8,573 bases of DNA from Cyanobacteriota bacterium (GTDB taxonomy: Bacteria > Cyanobacteriota > Cyanobacteriia > PCC-6307 > Cyanobiaceae). The stretch is taken from positions 1 through 8,573 of the forward strand of contig JAPLIF010000230.1 in the NCBI GenBank assembly GCA_026389255.1. The letters run 5' to 3'. The notes under the pieces are model-generated. The model searched no databases and was not told the DNA's origin. It saw only the letters and a list, made by a program, of their open reading frames with translations. Below, in pieces: positions 1 through 6,728 of this stretch (position 1 is the stretch's first letter; every line of letters starts with the position of its first letter). A program made the position numbers and the translations under genes.

Positions 1-342
1 GGTCAGATTTATCTCAGCAGTGAGGATCTGAACCGCTCCCTGGGCTCGGCCCAATGGCGCCAACTGGGTGACAACCTGGCGGAGGAACTGCTGGGGGTTT
101 CGCCACTGGTGCGGGTTCGCATCCTGGACAGACTCCTGCTGTTAAGTGCCCCCAGCGCCGGCAGTGACCGGCCCATTGAGGTGGCAGTCACCCTGGCGGC
201 TGCCGACGGTACCGTCGTTCTTCAGAGCCAGGCGGAGGGTCCGAGCTACCGGGTGCCCATGGATCCGGCGATTCGCATTGAGCGGGCCGAATTGGAGGCC
301 GGCACGTTGCTGCTGGAAGGGGAAGCGCTGGTGCAACCCTGA
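1..342 (+). CDS. DUF2993 (LmeA-like) family protein, 3' part only
   Basis: The reading frame is open from the first base and ends with TGA at 340-342, giving 113 visible residues; the start lies outside the window. The visible part begins with a stretch reading IYLSSEDLNRSL, followed by alternating polar and hydrophobic strands. That pattern of short 'S.EDLN.sL' helices followed by beta strands is typical of cyanobacterial DUF2993 proteins. The family is related to the mycobacterial phospholipid-binding protein LmeA, but its role in cyanobacteria is not established. No membrane segment or lipid anchor is visible in this part. The gene converges on cdsA with only 42 bases between the two stop codons. 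The family call comes from pattern memory, so it is moderately sure; any lipid-related role is inference. Confidence 0.6.
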   Translation, partial: GQIYLSSEDLNRSLGSAQWRQLGDNLAEELLGVSPLVRVRILDRLLLLSAPSAGSDRPIEVAVTLAAADGTVVLQSQAEGPSYRVPMDPAIRIERAELEAGTLLLEGEALVQP

Positions 343-384
343 TCGCCCAGGTTCTGGCCCGTTCCATGGTGCCCGGCTGAGCCG

Positions 385-1332
385 TCAGGTCTTCTGCAGG
401 AGGGGAAGGGCGAGGGTGACGAGGGAATAGACCACCGCCGGCACAAACAGATAGCTGTCGATGCGATCCAGGATGCCACCATGGCCTGGGATGGCATCAC
501 CGGAATCCTTGAGGCCCGCATCCCGTTTCATCATCGATTCGGTGAGGTCTCCCACCAGGGCGAACAGGGCCACCACAATCCCCAGCACCCCCCCCAGCAG
601 CCAGCCCATCTTCCAGCCCAAGAGCAGGCCGCCGCAGGACCCCACCAGGGCGGCACAGCCCACACCCCCCAGGGCCCCCTCTACGGTTTTGCCTGGGGAA
701 ATGGGGGAGAGGGGCCTGTTCCCCCAGCGTCGACCGATTACATAGGAGCCGATGTCAGTGGCCACAATCAGGAAACAGGCCAGCAGGGTGATGGCCATCC
801 CCGAGGTCCAGGGCAGGGCCAGACCCGGCATCGTGCCGGTCAGATGGGGGGCCAGGGCCGGATCCGTAAGGTCCCGCAGTTTGATCCAGTGGCTGGGCAG
901 AAAACCCAAATAAAAGAGGCCAAAGATGGAGGCGGCGATGTCGGCGATGGTGCCCGTACGGGGCTGCAACATCAGCCAACCGCAGATCACGGCGCCGGAA
1001 GCGGGCAGCACCGCCGCCGCCACATCCCCCACGCTCGCCCCCGTCGTGGCGGTTGAGCTATGGGCCAACCAGCCGCCTGCGGCGGCCTCGGTGGTGAACA
1101 ACAACAGCTGCACGGCCACCAGGGTGGTGCGGGCCGCCGGCCGGATTCCCTTGAACTGGGCCATGCGGAAAAATTCCAGCAGTCCCAGGTGCACGATCAC
1201 CCCCACGGCCAGGGTGAAAAACCAGCCCCCCAGGACCACCACCAGGACCCCGATGCCTCCGGCCGCCCAGCCACTGGCCAGCCGGGCCAGGGAGGTACGG
1301 GTACGGTTGCGGGGCTGGGGAAGCGGCTGCAA
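385..1332 (-). CDS. cdsA: Phosphatidate cytidylyltransferase (CDP-diacylglycerol synthase)
   Basis: Integral membrane enzyme that condenses phosphatidic acid with CTP to give CDP-diacylglycerol, the precursor of phosphatidylglycerol (the only phospholipid of cyanobacterial thylakoids) and other phospholipids. The 315-residue product has many hydrophobic segments (about residues 25-50, 66-82, 110-122, 180-200, 222-262 and 294-312). Near the C terminus it carries the full CDS family signature at residues 266-292: S..KR, then LKD (K275, D276), IPGHGG, and LDRID ending at D292. D193 in ATDIGSY and the SPGKT segment (212-216) also fit the family. The start is a TTG at 1330-1332, 17 bases after the stop of the upstream methyltransferase gene. 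There is no Shine-Dalgarno sequence and the frame stays open further upstream, so the exact start is uncertain. It is the last gene of a three-gene minus-strand operon. Confidence 0.93.
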   Translation of the reverse strand: MQPLPQPRNRTRTSLARLASGWAAGGIGVLVVVLGGWFFTLAVGVIVHLGLLEFFRMAQFKGIRPAARTTLVAVQLLLFTTEAAAGGWLAHSSTATTGASVGDVAAAVLPASGAVICGWLMLQPRTGTIADIAASIFGLFYLGFLPSHWIKLRDLTDPALAPHLTGTMPGLALPWTSGMAITLLACFLIVATDIGSYVIGRRWGNRPLSPISPGKTVEGALGGVGCAALVGSCGGLLLGWKMGWLLGGVLGIVVALFALVGDLTESMMKRDAGLKDSGDAIPGHGGILDRIDSYLFVPAVVYSLVTLALPLLQKT

Positions 1333-1349
1333 GAGGGGCTCGGGGTCGA

Positions 1350-1967
1350 CTAACGCTCGGCGGCAATCAGGAAAAGGGGCTCGGCGGCGGCCAATTTGGC
1401 CTGGCTGCCGCGTCGTTGCATGCGATGCACGGTGGCTTGTACCACTTGCACATCCAGGGCTCCCAGCTGACTCAGGGTATCGGTGGCATCAACCAGGCCC
1501 TCCAGGCTGGCGGTACTGATCACCAGGCGACCGCTAGGGCGCAGCTGCTGCCAAACCGCTAACAGCACATCCCCCAGGGGGCGGCCGACTTCAAGCAAAA
1601 CCCGATCGGGGTGGGGGGGTAACTGGTCGAGGTCGGCCGGGGCCTGGCCGGCATGGATGTGGAGGTTGGAGATGCCAAAGCGCAGGCGGTTGCGTTCAAG
1701 CAGCTCAATCGCTTCAGGATCCCGTTCGAGGGTGTGAACGGCACCGGTGCTGAGCAGCCGGGCGATTTCCAGGGCTAGGGCCCCCGTGCCCCCGCCCACA
1801 TCCCAGACGAGGGAGTCGGCCCGGGGTCTGAGGTGGGCCAGCAGCATCACCCGGAGCTCCATGGGGGTGGGGCTGAAGCCCGGAGCATCCTCAAAGGCAC
1901 CATCGGGGAGACCCGGGGTGACGAAATCCCAGTGATATTCGTCGTGCAGGGGATCAAACCGGGGCAA
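1350..1967 (-). CDS. CbiT-like SAM-dependent methyltransferase (precorrin-6B/7 methylase family)
   Basis: Class I SAM-dependent methyltransferase of 205 residues. The N-terminal TPGLPDGAF and the SPTPMELRV stretch correspond to the GIPD..F and TK.EVR signatures of CbiT, which C15-methylates and decarboxylates a precorrin in cobalamin synthesis. SAM motif I is visible as DVGGGTG (residues 56-62), and the acidic end of strand 2 is E81 in TLERDPEA. Where CbiT normally has a glycine-pair motif after strand 4 (roughly FIGG), this protein reads LLEVGRPLGDVL. The exact substrate is therefore uncertain, and corrin methylation is inferred from family only. The chosen start is TTG at 1965-1967, which overlaps the end of the decarboxylase gene by 14 bases. 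An in-frame ATG at 2040-2042 would add 25 residues encoded wholly inside the neighbouring gene and without family resemblance. Translational coupling with both neighbours is likely. Confidence 0.72.
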   Translation of the reverse strand: MPRFDPLHDEYHWDFVTPGLPDGAFEDAPGFSPTPMELRVMLLAHLRPRADSLVWDVGGGTGALALEIARLLSTGAVHTLERDPEAIELLERNRLRFGISNLHIHAGQAPADLDQLPPHPDRVLLEVGRPLGDVLLAVWQQLRPSGRLVISTASLEGLVDATDTLSQLGALDVQVVQATVHRMQRRGSQAKLAAAEPLFLIAAER

Positions 1968-3363
1968 CCACCCACAACGTATCAGCGATCTGGCCGGGCC
2001 ACTGGTTCTGTTGGTCCAGCAACCAGTGGGTCCGGTCCCCATCCAGCCGTTCGCCGGGAATCAGCAGGGGAATCCCTGGCGGGTAAGGAACCAGCGGCCG
2101 TGCCGCAATGGCCCCCGTGGCCTCCCGCAAGGGACGCTCAACGGCATGGGCCCGCCAGGCCGCCCCAAGGGGGAGGTCGAGGCTGGCGACCAGGGGCAAG
2201 GGTGGCGGCGCAAAGGGGGGCAGGGGATTCCCCCCAAGGGCCCCCCGCAGGTCCAGGAGCTGGCGGCCCAGGCGCCGTTCGAGCCCTGGGGGAGGCTGCA
2301 GCCCGAGGCAGAAGGTGAGGCTGCCCGGCTCGGGCAGCTCGGCAATCACGCCCCGCTCCAGCAGCCAGGCGTCGGCCTCCAGGCCATTGATGCCCATGGG
2401 GGCGGTGGCCAGCACCAGCCGCAGGGGATCGTCATTAACAACGATGGGCAAATCCAGTGCTTCCAGCCGTTGCCGCAGCTCCAGACCGCGCCGTTCGGCG
2501 CGCCGGCGCCGGCGTTGCCCCGCGGCTGAAAGCCCTTCGTCCAGGGCGGTGGCGCAGGAGGCCAATAGCAGGGCGCTGGGGCTGGAGGTCTGGAGCCATA
2601 GCAGGGATCGCTCCAAGGCCTGGCGATCGATGCGGGGACCCTGGGCCAGCAGAACGGCGCTCTGGGCCAGGCCGCTGGCCGCCTTCTGCAACGACAGCAC
2701 CACCAAATCAGCCCCGGCGGCCAGGGCGGAGCCATCGCCATGGGCCTGGTCCACCAGCACCGGCAGACCCCCGGGAGCGCCGGTGTTGCCATGGGCGAGG
2801 GCCACCAGGGCCGCCAGATCCGCGCCGCGACCCTGGTAGGTGGGATCGACCAACACCAGGGCGGCGATGGGACCCTGGCGGAGAGCTTCCTTCAACACCT
2901 GTTGCAGGTGGGCGGGCGGGGGCGGCAGCCAATGGCCGCTGGCGGCATCGAAGGGGAGCGCATAAAGCACCGGCTCCAGGTCCCCCAGCACGCAGGCATG
3001 GAGCAGGGAGCGGTGCAGATTGCGGGGCAACAACACCCGCGAGCCCGGCGGACACAGTCCCAGCAGGGCCGCCTGCAGCAGTCCCGAGGCGCCGTTGACC
3101 CCGAACCAGCAGGCGTCGGCCCCCAGGGCTTTGGCCGCCCGCCGTTGGGCTTCGGCCACGGCCCCTTCGCTTTCGAGGGGACCGCCGAAGGCCGGCAGTT
3201 CGGGCAGGTCCCACGATCCAGGCCGTTGCCGCAGCAGGCGCCGCAGCTCTGGGGCCAGGGCGGCCCCCCGGCCGTGGCTGGGCAGATGCAACGGCAGGGG
3301 CGCGTTCTGCCGCAATGCCGCCAGCAGTGGCTCGGCGATCCCCGGATCCCTTGCCCCAGCCAT
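1954..3363 (-). CDS. PLP-dependent Orn/Lys/Arg decarboxylase family protein
   Basis: Fold-type I PLP enzyme of 469 residues, close in length to the Bacillus SpeA type and lacking the N-terminal wing domain of enterobacterial decarboxylases. Visible landmarks: an N-terminal HLPSHGRG (residues 26-33), where the family usually has PGH.RG; VNGAS (89-93) in the phosphate-binding region; RNLHRS (114-119), whose His should stack on the cofactor; VDQAHG (204-209), with D205 expected to bind the pyridine nitrogen; and SLQKAASGLAQS (224-235), in which K227 is the expected Schiff-base lysine. The family would convert a basic amino acid to a polyamine precursor, but the sequence does not say whether ornithine, lysine or arginine is used. 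The start is ATG at 3361-3363. It is the first gene of the operon with the CbiT-like gene and cdsA, and diverges from the ABC1 kinase. Confidence 0.86.
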   Translation of the reverse strand: MAGARDPGIAEPLLAALRQNAPLPLHLPSHGRGAALAPELRRLLRQRPGSWDLPELPAFGGPLESEGAVAEAQRRAAKALGADACWFGVNGASGLLQAALLGLCPPGSRVLLPRNLHRSLLHACVLGDLEPVLYALPFDAASGHWLPPPPAHLQQVLKEALRQGPIAALVLVDPTYQGRGADLAALVALAHGNTGAPGGLPVLVDQAHGDGSALAAGADLVVLSLQKAASGLAQSAVLLAQGPRIDRQALERSLLWLQTSSPSALLLASCATALDEGLSAAGQRRRRRAERRGLELRQRLEALDLPIVVNDDPLRLVLATAPMGINGLEADAWLLERGVIAELPEPGSLTFCLGLQPPPGLERRLGRQLLDLRGALGGNPLPPFAPPPLPLVASLDLPLGAAWRAHAVERPLREATGAIAARPLVPYPPGIPLLIPGERLDGDRTHWLLDQQNQWPGQIADTLWVVAPV

Positions 3364-3504
3364 GGTGCCCCGAGCGTCTTTCTAGAGTTTGCTCACCCCC
3401 TTGGCCCCTGGCCCTTGACCTTCGCTGCCGCGTCCGCGTACACCGCGTCTGGAGCCTCCGCGTCCCGCCCCGCCCCAGGGGCGCCGCTGCGCAGCCGAAA
3501 CGAG

Positions 3505-4482
3505 GTGGGCCCGGGCGTCGAGCCCGATTTCGAAGACCTGCCCCAAGACCGGCCTGGGGACGACGCCCCCACCTACGACCCCCAGGCGGACCTGCGCTGG
3601 CTGCTGCTGCGCCCCTGGATCCTGATCAGTCGGCTGATCGTGGTGCTCTGGCAGCTCGGCACCCTGGCCCTGGTGTTGGTCAGCCAGTCCCGTAGCCAGG
3701 ATTCCAGGTTGCAGAAGCGCCTGGCCCGCCGCATCCTGACCACCTTGACCGGGCTGGGGCCCTGTTTCATCAAGGTGGGCCAGGCCCTTTCCACCCGCCC
3801 CGACCTGGTGCGGCGGGACTGGCTCGAAGAACTGTCGCGCCTGCAGGACGACCTGCCCCCCTTTGACCATGCCATTGCCCTCAAGGTGATAGAGGAGGAA
3901 CTGGGGGCCCCCGCCGCCAGCCTGTTTGAGGAATTCCCCGATTACCCCATGGCGGCGGCCAGTCTGGGCCAGGTCTACAAGGCCCGTTTGGCCGATGGCC
4001 GCTTTGTGGCGGTGAAGGTGCAACGACCCAATCTGCCCTTTCTGCTACGCAGGGATCTGGCCATCATTCGAGCCCTGGGGGTGATCGGAGCCCCATTCCT
4101 GCCCCTCAATCTGGGTTTTGGCCTGGGGGATATCATTGATGAATTCGGACGCAGTTTGTTCGCCGAGATTGATTACTACAAAGAAGCGGATAATGCCGAG
4201 TATTTTGCCCAACTCTTTGCCCACCATCCCGAGGTGACCGTGCCCCGGGTGGAGCGTTCCTTGAGTCGGCGGCGGGTGCTCACCACCCAGTGGATTAACG
4301 GGGTCAAACTCCAGAGTCGCCGCGAACTGGAGGCCCACCACCTCGATCCGGCAGCCCTGATCCGCACGGGGGTGGTGGCGGGTCTGCGGCAGCTGCTCGA
4401 ATTCGGTTATTTCCATGCCGACCCCCATCCCGGAAACCTGTTTGCCCTCTCAGGCCGTACGGTTTCTCAACCCCACGGCTGA
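3505..4482 (+). pseudogene. ABC1/UbiB-family atypical kinase, N-terminal fragment of a disrupted gene
   Basis: N-terminal part (325 residues) of an ABC1/AarF/UbiB-type atypical kinase; relatives act in prenylquinone metabolism and stress responses. After the YDP.ADLRW N terminus and a hydrophobic stretch (about 38-60) come the hallmark KxGQ motif (K90, G92, Q93), the alanine-rich nucleotide loop AAASLGQVYKA (150-160), the lysine in VAVKVQRP (K171), the acidic EIDY..EADN region (221-230) and the catalytic loop HADPHPGN (304-311, D306, N311). Soon after, the frame leaves the family pattern (TVSQPHG) and stops at 4480-4482. The metal-binding DFG segment that should follow is absent; the remainder resumes in another frame near 4463. 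GTG 3505 was chosen because homologues have a short N terminus before YDP; TTG 3415 is an alternative. The frame also stays open far upstream, across the antisense strand of the decarboxylase, which I take as a GC-rich shadow. Confidence 0.85.
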
Positions 4483-5074
4483 TCTGGAACCGATTGTGCC
4501 CGCCCTGAAGGAGGTGCTGGGTGGGGCCTTGGGGGAAAATGTTGGTGCCTTCAACTTCAAGGCGATCACCGATCGCTTTTCCGAGTTGATGTACGACTAT
4601 CCCTTCCGGGTGCCGGCCCGCTTTGCCCTGATCATCCGGGCGGTGGTCAGCCAGGAGGGGCTGGCGATGCGGCTGGATCCTTCCTTCCGCATCATTCGGG
4701 TCGCCTACCCCTACGTGGCCCGCCGCCTGCTCGCCGGTGACACCGCCGAGATGCGTGAGAAGTTGCTGGAGGTGCTGTTCGATGCCAAGGGCCGCCTGCG
4801 CATCGAGCGCCTCGAAAACCTCCTGGCGGTGGTCGAGGGGGACGGAACCCAGGTGGACCTGCTGCCGGTGGCCCGCGATGGACTGCGGTTGCTGTTCGGC
4901 AAGGAGGGCAGTGGCCTCAGGCAGCGCCTGCTGCTCACCCTGGTGCGGGACGATCGCCTCCAAACCGAAGATCTCCAGGCCTTGATGGGCCTGATGGGGC
5001 GCACCTTTTCGCCCGCGCGCCTGGCGGGGGATTTCCTAGCCCGGATCAACCCCCTGGCCAGCCAGGCGAGTTAG
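4415..5074 (+). pseudogene. ABC1/UbiB-family kinase, C-terminal fragment of the same disrupted gene
   Basis: C-terminal remainder of the kinase, in the +1 frame relative to the N-terminal fragment. The homologous part starts near 4463 with FLNPTADLEPIV and runs through conserved family text (AITDRFSELMYDYPFRVPAR, then FALIIRAVVSQEG, then AYPYVARRLLAGDT) to a TAG stop at 5072-5074. The ATG at 4415 gives a 219-residue open frame, but its first 16 or so codons are the out-of-frame reading of the catalytic loop, so it is not a natural start. Both halves keep full family conservation and GC-rich codon use, so the lesion is recent or an artefact. From the frame change the missing length should be 2 modulo 3; from family memory it is about 45-50 residues and includes DFG. 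A ribosomal frameshift alone could not restore a working kinase. Confidence 0.85.
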
Positions 5075-5226
5075 GCCCCTGATGCGGGCCAGCATGCGCG
5101 CCGACTAGGGGAGTCCAGGCTTGGGGCGCGGTATTCGAGTTCAATCTGCGGGCCCCGTTTGGACCGGACTGGGAGCCAGGCGATGGATCATGCCTTTAGG
5201 GTCGACTCCATGTTCGCCCTTGCCCA

Positions 5227-5772
5227 GTGATCCGGTTGCCAGCCGCCCTGTCCCTGTTGGGTGCCTTTCCCCTGGGAACGGCTTCGGCCTTACCCCAAGG
5301 CACCCCCAACGTTATCCCCATTGGGGCCCCCCAGGCGGTGATCGAGCCGGTGAGCGACTTTTTTGGCGACCTCAATGACGCCGAGATCCTGCTGGAGTAC
5401 GCCCGTTTCGATTCGCCTCCCTACGTGCTGGCGGGGATGGGGCTGGCGATGGCGATGCTGTGCGGCCTGACCTTTTCGAAGCTGGTGCAGGATCGCCTCG
5501 AGGCCTGGAAACAGGATCGCTTGCCCCTGTTGCCCCTAGCCCGCCGCGAAACCGTATTGCCCTACGTCGGTTTGACAATTGGGGTGACGCTGTTCATCGG
5601 CGCCAGCCTGCAGGTGTTTGGATTTGCGGCGGGCGCCGCCCTCCTGGTGGCCTTTTTGCTTTCTTTGGCCACCGCCGGGGCCCTGTGGGTGCAACTGGCC
5701 CGATTGATGCAGCAGGTGGAAGCGGGTAACTTCAAGGCTGTCGATTTTGATAATTTTGATGAATTTTTTTAG
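5227..5772 (+). CDS. Unrecognised membrane protein with signal peptide and acidic-aromatic C terminus
   Basis: I recognise no named family, though it resembles conserved hypothetical proteins of picocyanobacteria. The 181-residue product starts with a plausible Sec signal peptide (hydrophobic residues 4-18, cleavage after TASA at 21). A short extracytoplasmic stretch ending in DLNDAEILLEYARF follows, then three likely transmembrane helices (about 65-84, 109-131, 133-153), the first followed by a charged loop (QDRLEAWKQDR). It ends in a conspicuous tail, AVDFDNFDEFF, acidic and aromatic, which suggests a protein-protein contact. GTG 5227 is chosen because it places the signal peptide exactly at the N terminus; no ribosome binding site is visible. 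It lies 152 bases after the broken kinase, on the same strand; that gap holds no gene or clear promoter that I can support. The function is unknown. Confidence 0.8.
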   Translation: MIRLPAALSLLGAFPLGTASALPQGTPNVIPIGAPQAVIEPVSDFFGDLNDAEILLEYARFDSPPYVLAGMGLAMAMLCGLTFSKLVQDRLEAWKQDRLPLLPLARRETVLPYVGLTIGVTLFIGASLQVFGFAAGAALLVAFLLSLATAGALWVQLARLMQQVEAGNFKAVDFDNFDEFF

Positions 5773-5849
5773 TTGATAGATGGCAAACCCCATGCTTGAA
5801 CTGACATGGCGGTAGGCATTGCGTCCATCGATTAGAGCAACATCGGCCC

Positions 5850-6296
5850 TCAAGGAGTCCCCATCACCCCAAATGAGCGGCTCCCGGCCGCCGGGGTAAA
5901 CCCCCCGGCTCGATCCGCAAGGGGATTGAGCCAGGCCCGGGTCTGTTGGCCCCGTTCCAACATCGGAATCGGGCCTGGTCCGACCCAGCCGGCTGGATGT
6001 TGCTCTGGATGGCTATAAAACAGATCAATCCGTTGGCCGACCTCCAGCGACGACCCCCTAGGACGGCGTTGCACACCCAAAACCTTGGCCCTGATATGAA
6101 CCTCCGTGCCGATCAGGCTGATGCGTTGCACTTCCAAGTCCACCACCACCGTCGCCCGGCGCTGGCGTTCGGCGTAGACCGCAGGCGGCATCTCGGCCCG
6201 GGCGGTTGGCGGTGCCGACAATCCACTCAGCCCAGCCGCCAACGCTAGTAATCCCACCAAGGGCCAGGGAATAACGGGACGGGAGGGTTGGCGCAT
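5850..6296 (-). CDS. Putative secreted protein, unknown function
   Basis: No named family recognised. From the ATG at 6294-6296 the product has 148 residues with a clear Sec-type signal peptide: basic N terminus (MRQPSRP), hydrophobic core around residues 10-27, and a likely cleavage site after TARA at 34. The mature part (about 114 residues) has beta-like alternation (VVVDLEVQRISLIG, then EVHIRAKVLGV), no further membrane helix and no cysteine. Its length and pattern suggest a small periplasmic beta-rich domain; this is inference. Two other in-frame ATG starts exist: 6311 adds five residues, and 6338 adds fourteen and overlaps the stop of the small upstream frame by 11 bases. 6296 gives the most typical signal peptide. 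It converges on the membrane-protein gene ending at 5772, with 77 bases between the stops. Confidence 0.68.
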   Translation of the reverse strand: MRQPSRPVIPWPLVGLLALAAGLSGLSAPPTARAEMPPAVYAERQRRATVVVDLEVQRISLIGTEVHIRAKVLGVQRRPRGSSLEVGQRIDLFYSHPEQHPAGWVGPGPIPMLERGQQTRAWLNPLADRAGGFTPAAGSRSFGVMGTP

Positions 6297-6327
6297 CAAG
6301 GGTGGGCGCATCTCCCATGCAACTTCT

Positions 6328-6468
6328 TCAGCCAGCATCCGACAGCGGCGGCCCGGATGGGGTCCCGTAGCTGAGGTTGTTTATGGTGCCCTGGGCTGAG
6401 GCCATGACTCCTAGGGCGGCAAACAGCAGATTGGCCAGGGGTGCGTTGCGGTTGCCGGCCTGCTTCAC
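6328..6468 (-). CDS. Possible small membrane or exported protein (46 residues)
   Basis: A short frame beginning with GTG at 6466-6468 and ending with TGA at 6328-6330. It encodes a basic N terminus (VKQAGNRNAP), a hydrophobic stretch (LANLLFAALGVMASA, residues 11-25) and a polar glycine/proline-rich tail (NNLSYGTPSGPPLSDAG). This could be a small membrane protein or an exported peptide with cleavage near ASA. Third codon positions are mostly G or C, as in the real genes nearby. Its stop overlaps the most upstream possible ATG of the following secreted-protein gene (6338), an arrangement often seen with translational coupling. Against it: I recognise no homologue, the GTG lies inside the HLR1-like repeat, and no promoter for this strand is evident. 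A shorter version could start at the internal ATG (codon 22). Confidence 0.38.
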   Translation of the reverse strand: MKQAGNRNAPLANLLFAALGVMASAQGTINNLSYGTPSGPPLSDAG

Positions 6469-6481
6469 AATCTGTTACAAT
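6452..6481 (+). promoter_or_regulatory. Predicted sigma-70 type promoter with extended -10
   Basis: The -35 element is TTGCCG (6452-6457, four of six consensus bases). An 18-base spacer follows, then a -10 element TACAAT (6476-6481, five of six) preceded by TG one base upstream (6473-6474), which makes an extended -10. Transcription would start near 6488, about 30 bases before the 38-residue gene. It could also serve hli downstream, because no terminator is seen before 7003. This is a motif match only. Confidence 0.6.
6464..6481 (+). promoter_or_regulatory. HLR1-like RpaB binding site (two 8-base repeats, 2-base spacer)
   Basis: The site reads TTCACAAT-CT-GTTACAAT. The cyanobacterial HLR1 element is two direct repeats of (G/T)TTACA(T/A)(T/A) separated by two bases. 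The second copy matches fully and the first has one mismatch (C for T at its third position). HLR1 is bound by the response regulator RpaB and controls high-light genes such as hli and psbA. When the element overlaps the core promoter, RpaB typically represses in low light and is released in high light. Here the second repeat covers the -10 box, which fits that repressor arrangement. Binding itself is inferred. Confidence 0.66.
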
Positions 6482-6518
6482 CTGCGTACCACTTTGAAAC
6501 CTCTGCGAGTTGATCGCC

Positions 6519-6635
6519 ATGGGCACTGACTACACCGCAGCCATCACCAGCGTCATCGCCCTCGTTGTGGTCCTGACCGGGATGGTGGCCTATGTCCTGA
6601 CCCGTCCCAGTGATCTGGCCCCCAAAACCCGCTGA
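6519..6635 (+). CDS. Very small single-helix membrane protein (38 residues)
   Basis: Begins with ATG at 6519-6521 and ends with TGA at 6633-6635. After a short polar N terminus (MGTDYT) there is one hydrophobic helix (about residues 7-27, AAITSVIALVVVLTGMVAYV), then TRPSDLAPKTR. The positive charges lie only in the tail, so the positive-inside rule puts the N terminus in the lumen or periplasm and the C terminus in the cytoplasm. Size and layout resemble the small subunits of photosystem II, cytochrome b6f or NDH-1, but it does not match the PsbI, M, N, T, X, Y, Psb30, PetG, L, M or N sequences I can recall. The promoter with HLR1 site lies directly upstream and hli lies 93 bases downstream on the same strand. 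A light-stress role in the thylakoid membrane is therefore plausible, though inferred only from context. Confidence 0.68.
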   Translation: MGTDYTAAITSVIALVVVLTGMVAYVLTRPSDLAPKTR

Positions 6636-6728
6636 ACCCAGTCGCCAGAGCCGAGGCGATTTCGTCCGTTTGGCCCATCCGTTCGACAGCCTTGCTTCAC
6701 CGCAGCACTTTTTCTTTTCACCGCCGCC

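Noticed and set aside
481..1056. Open plus-strand frame of 191 codons antisense to cdsA
   Set aside because: Its low-complexity, Gln/Gly/Pro-rich composition is the mirror of a membrane-protein gene; cdsA on the other strand has the full family signature.
2740..3363. Long plus-strand open frame antisense to the decarboxylase, in frame with the ABC1 kinase
   Set aside because: It shows no family pattern and lies opposite a well-conserved decarboxylase. GC-rich genes commonly leave such open antisense frames. The kinase homology begins only after about 3570.
5121..5226. Possible promoter or leader peptide before the membrane-protein gene at 5227
   Set aside because: TTGGGG and TTCAAT are only 13 bases apart. 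The short ATG frame at 5183 overlaps the GTG start but has no protein-like features.
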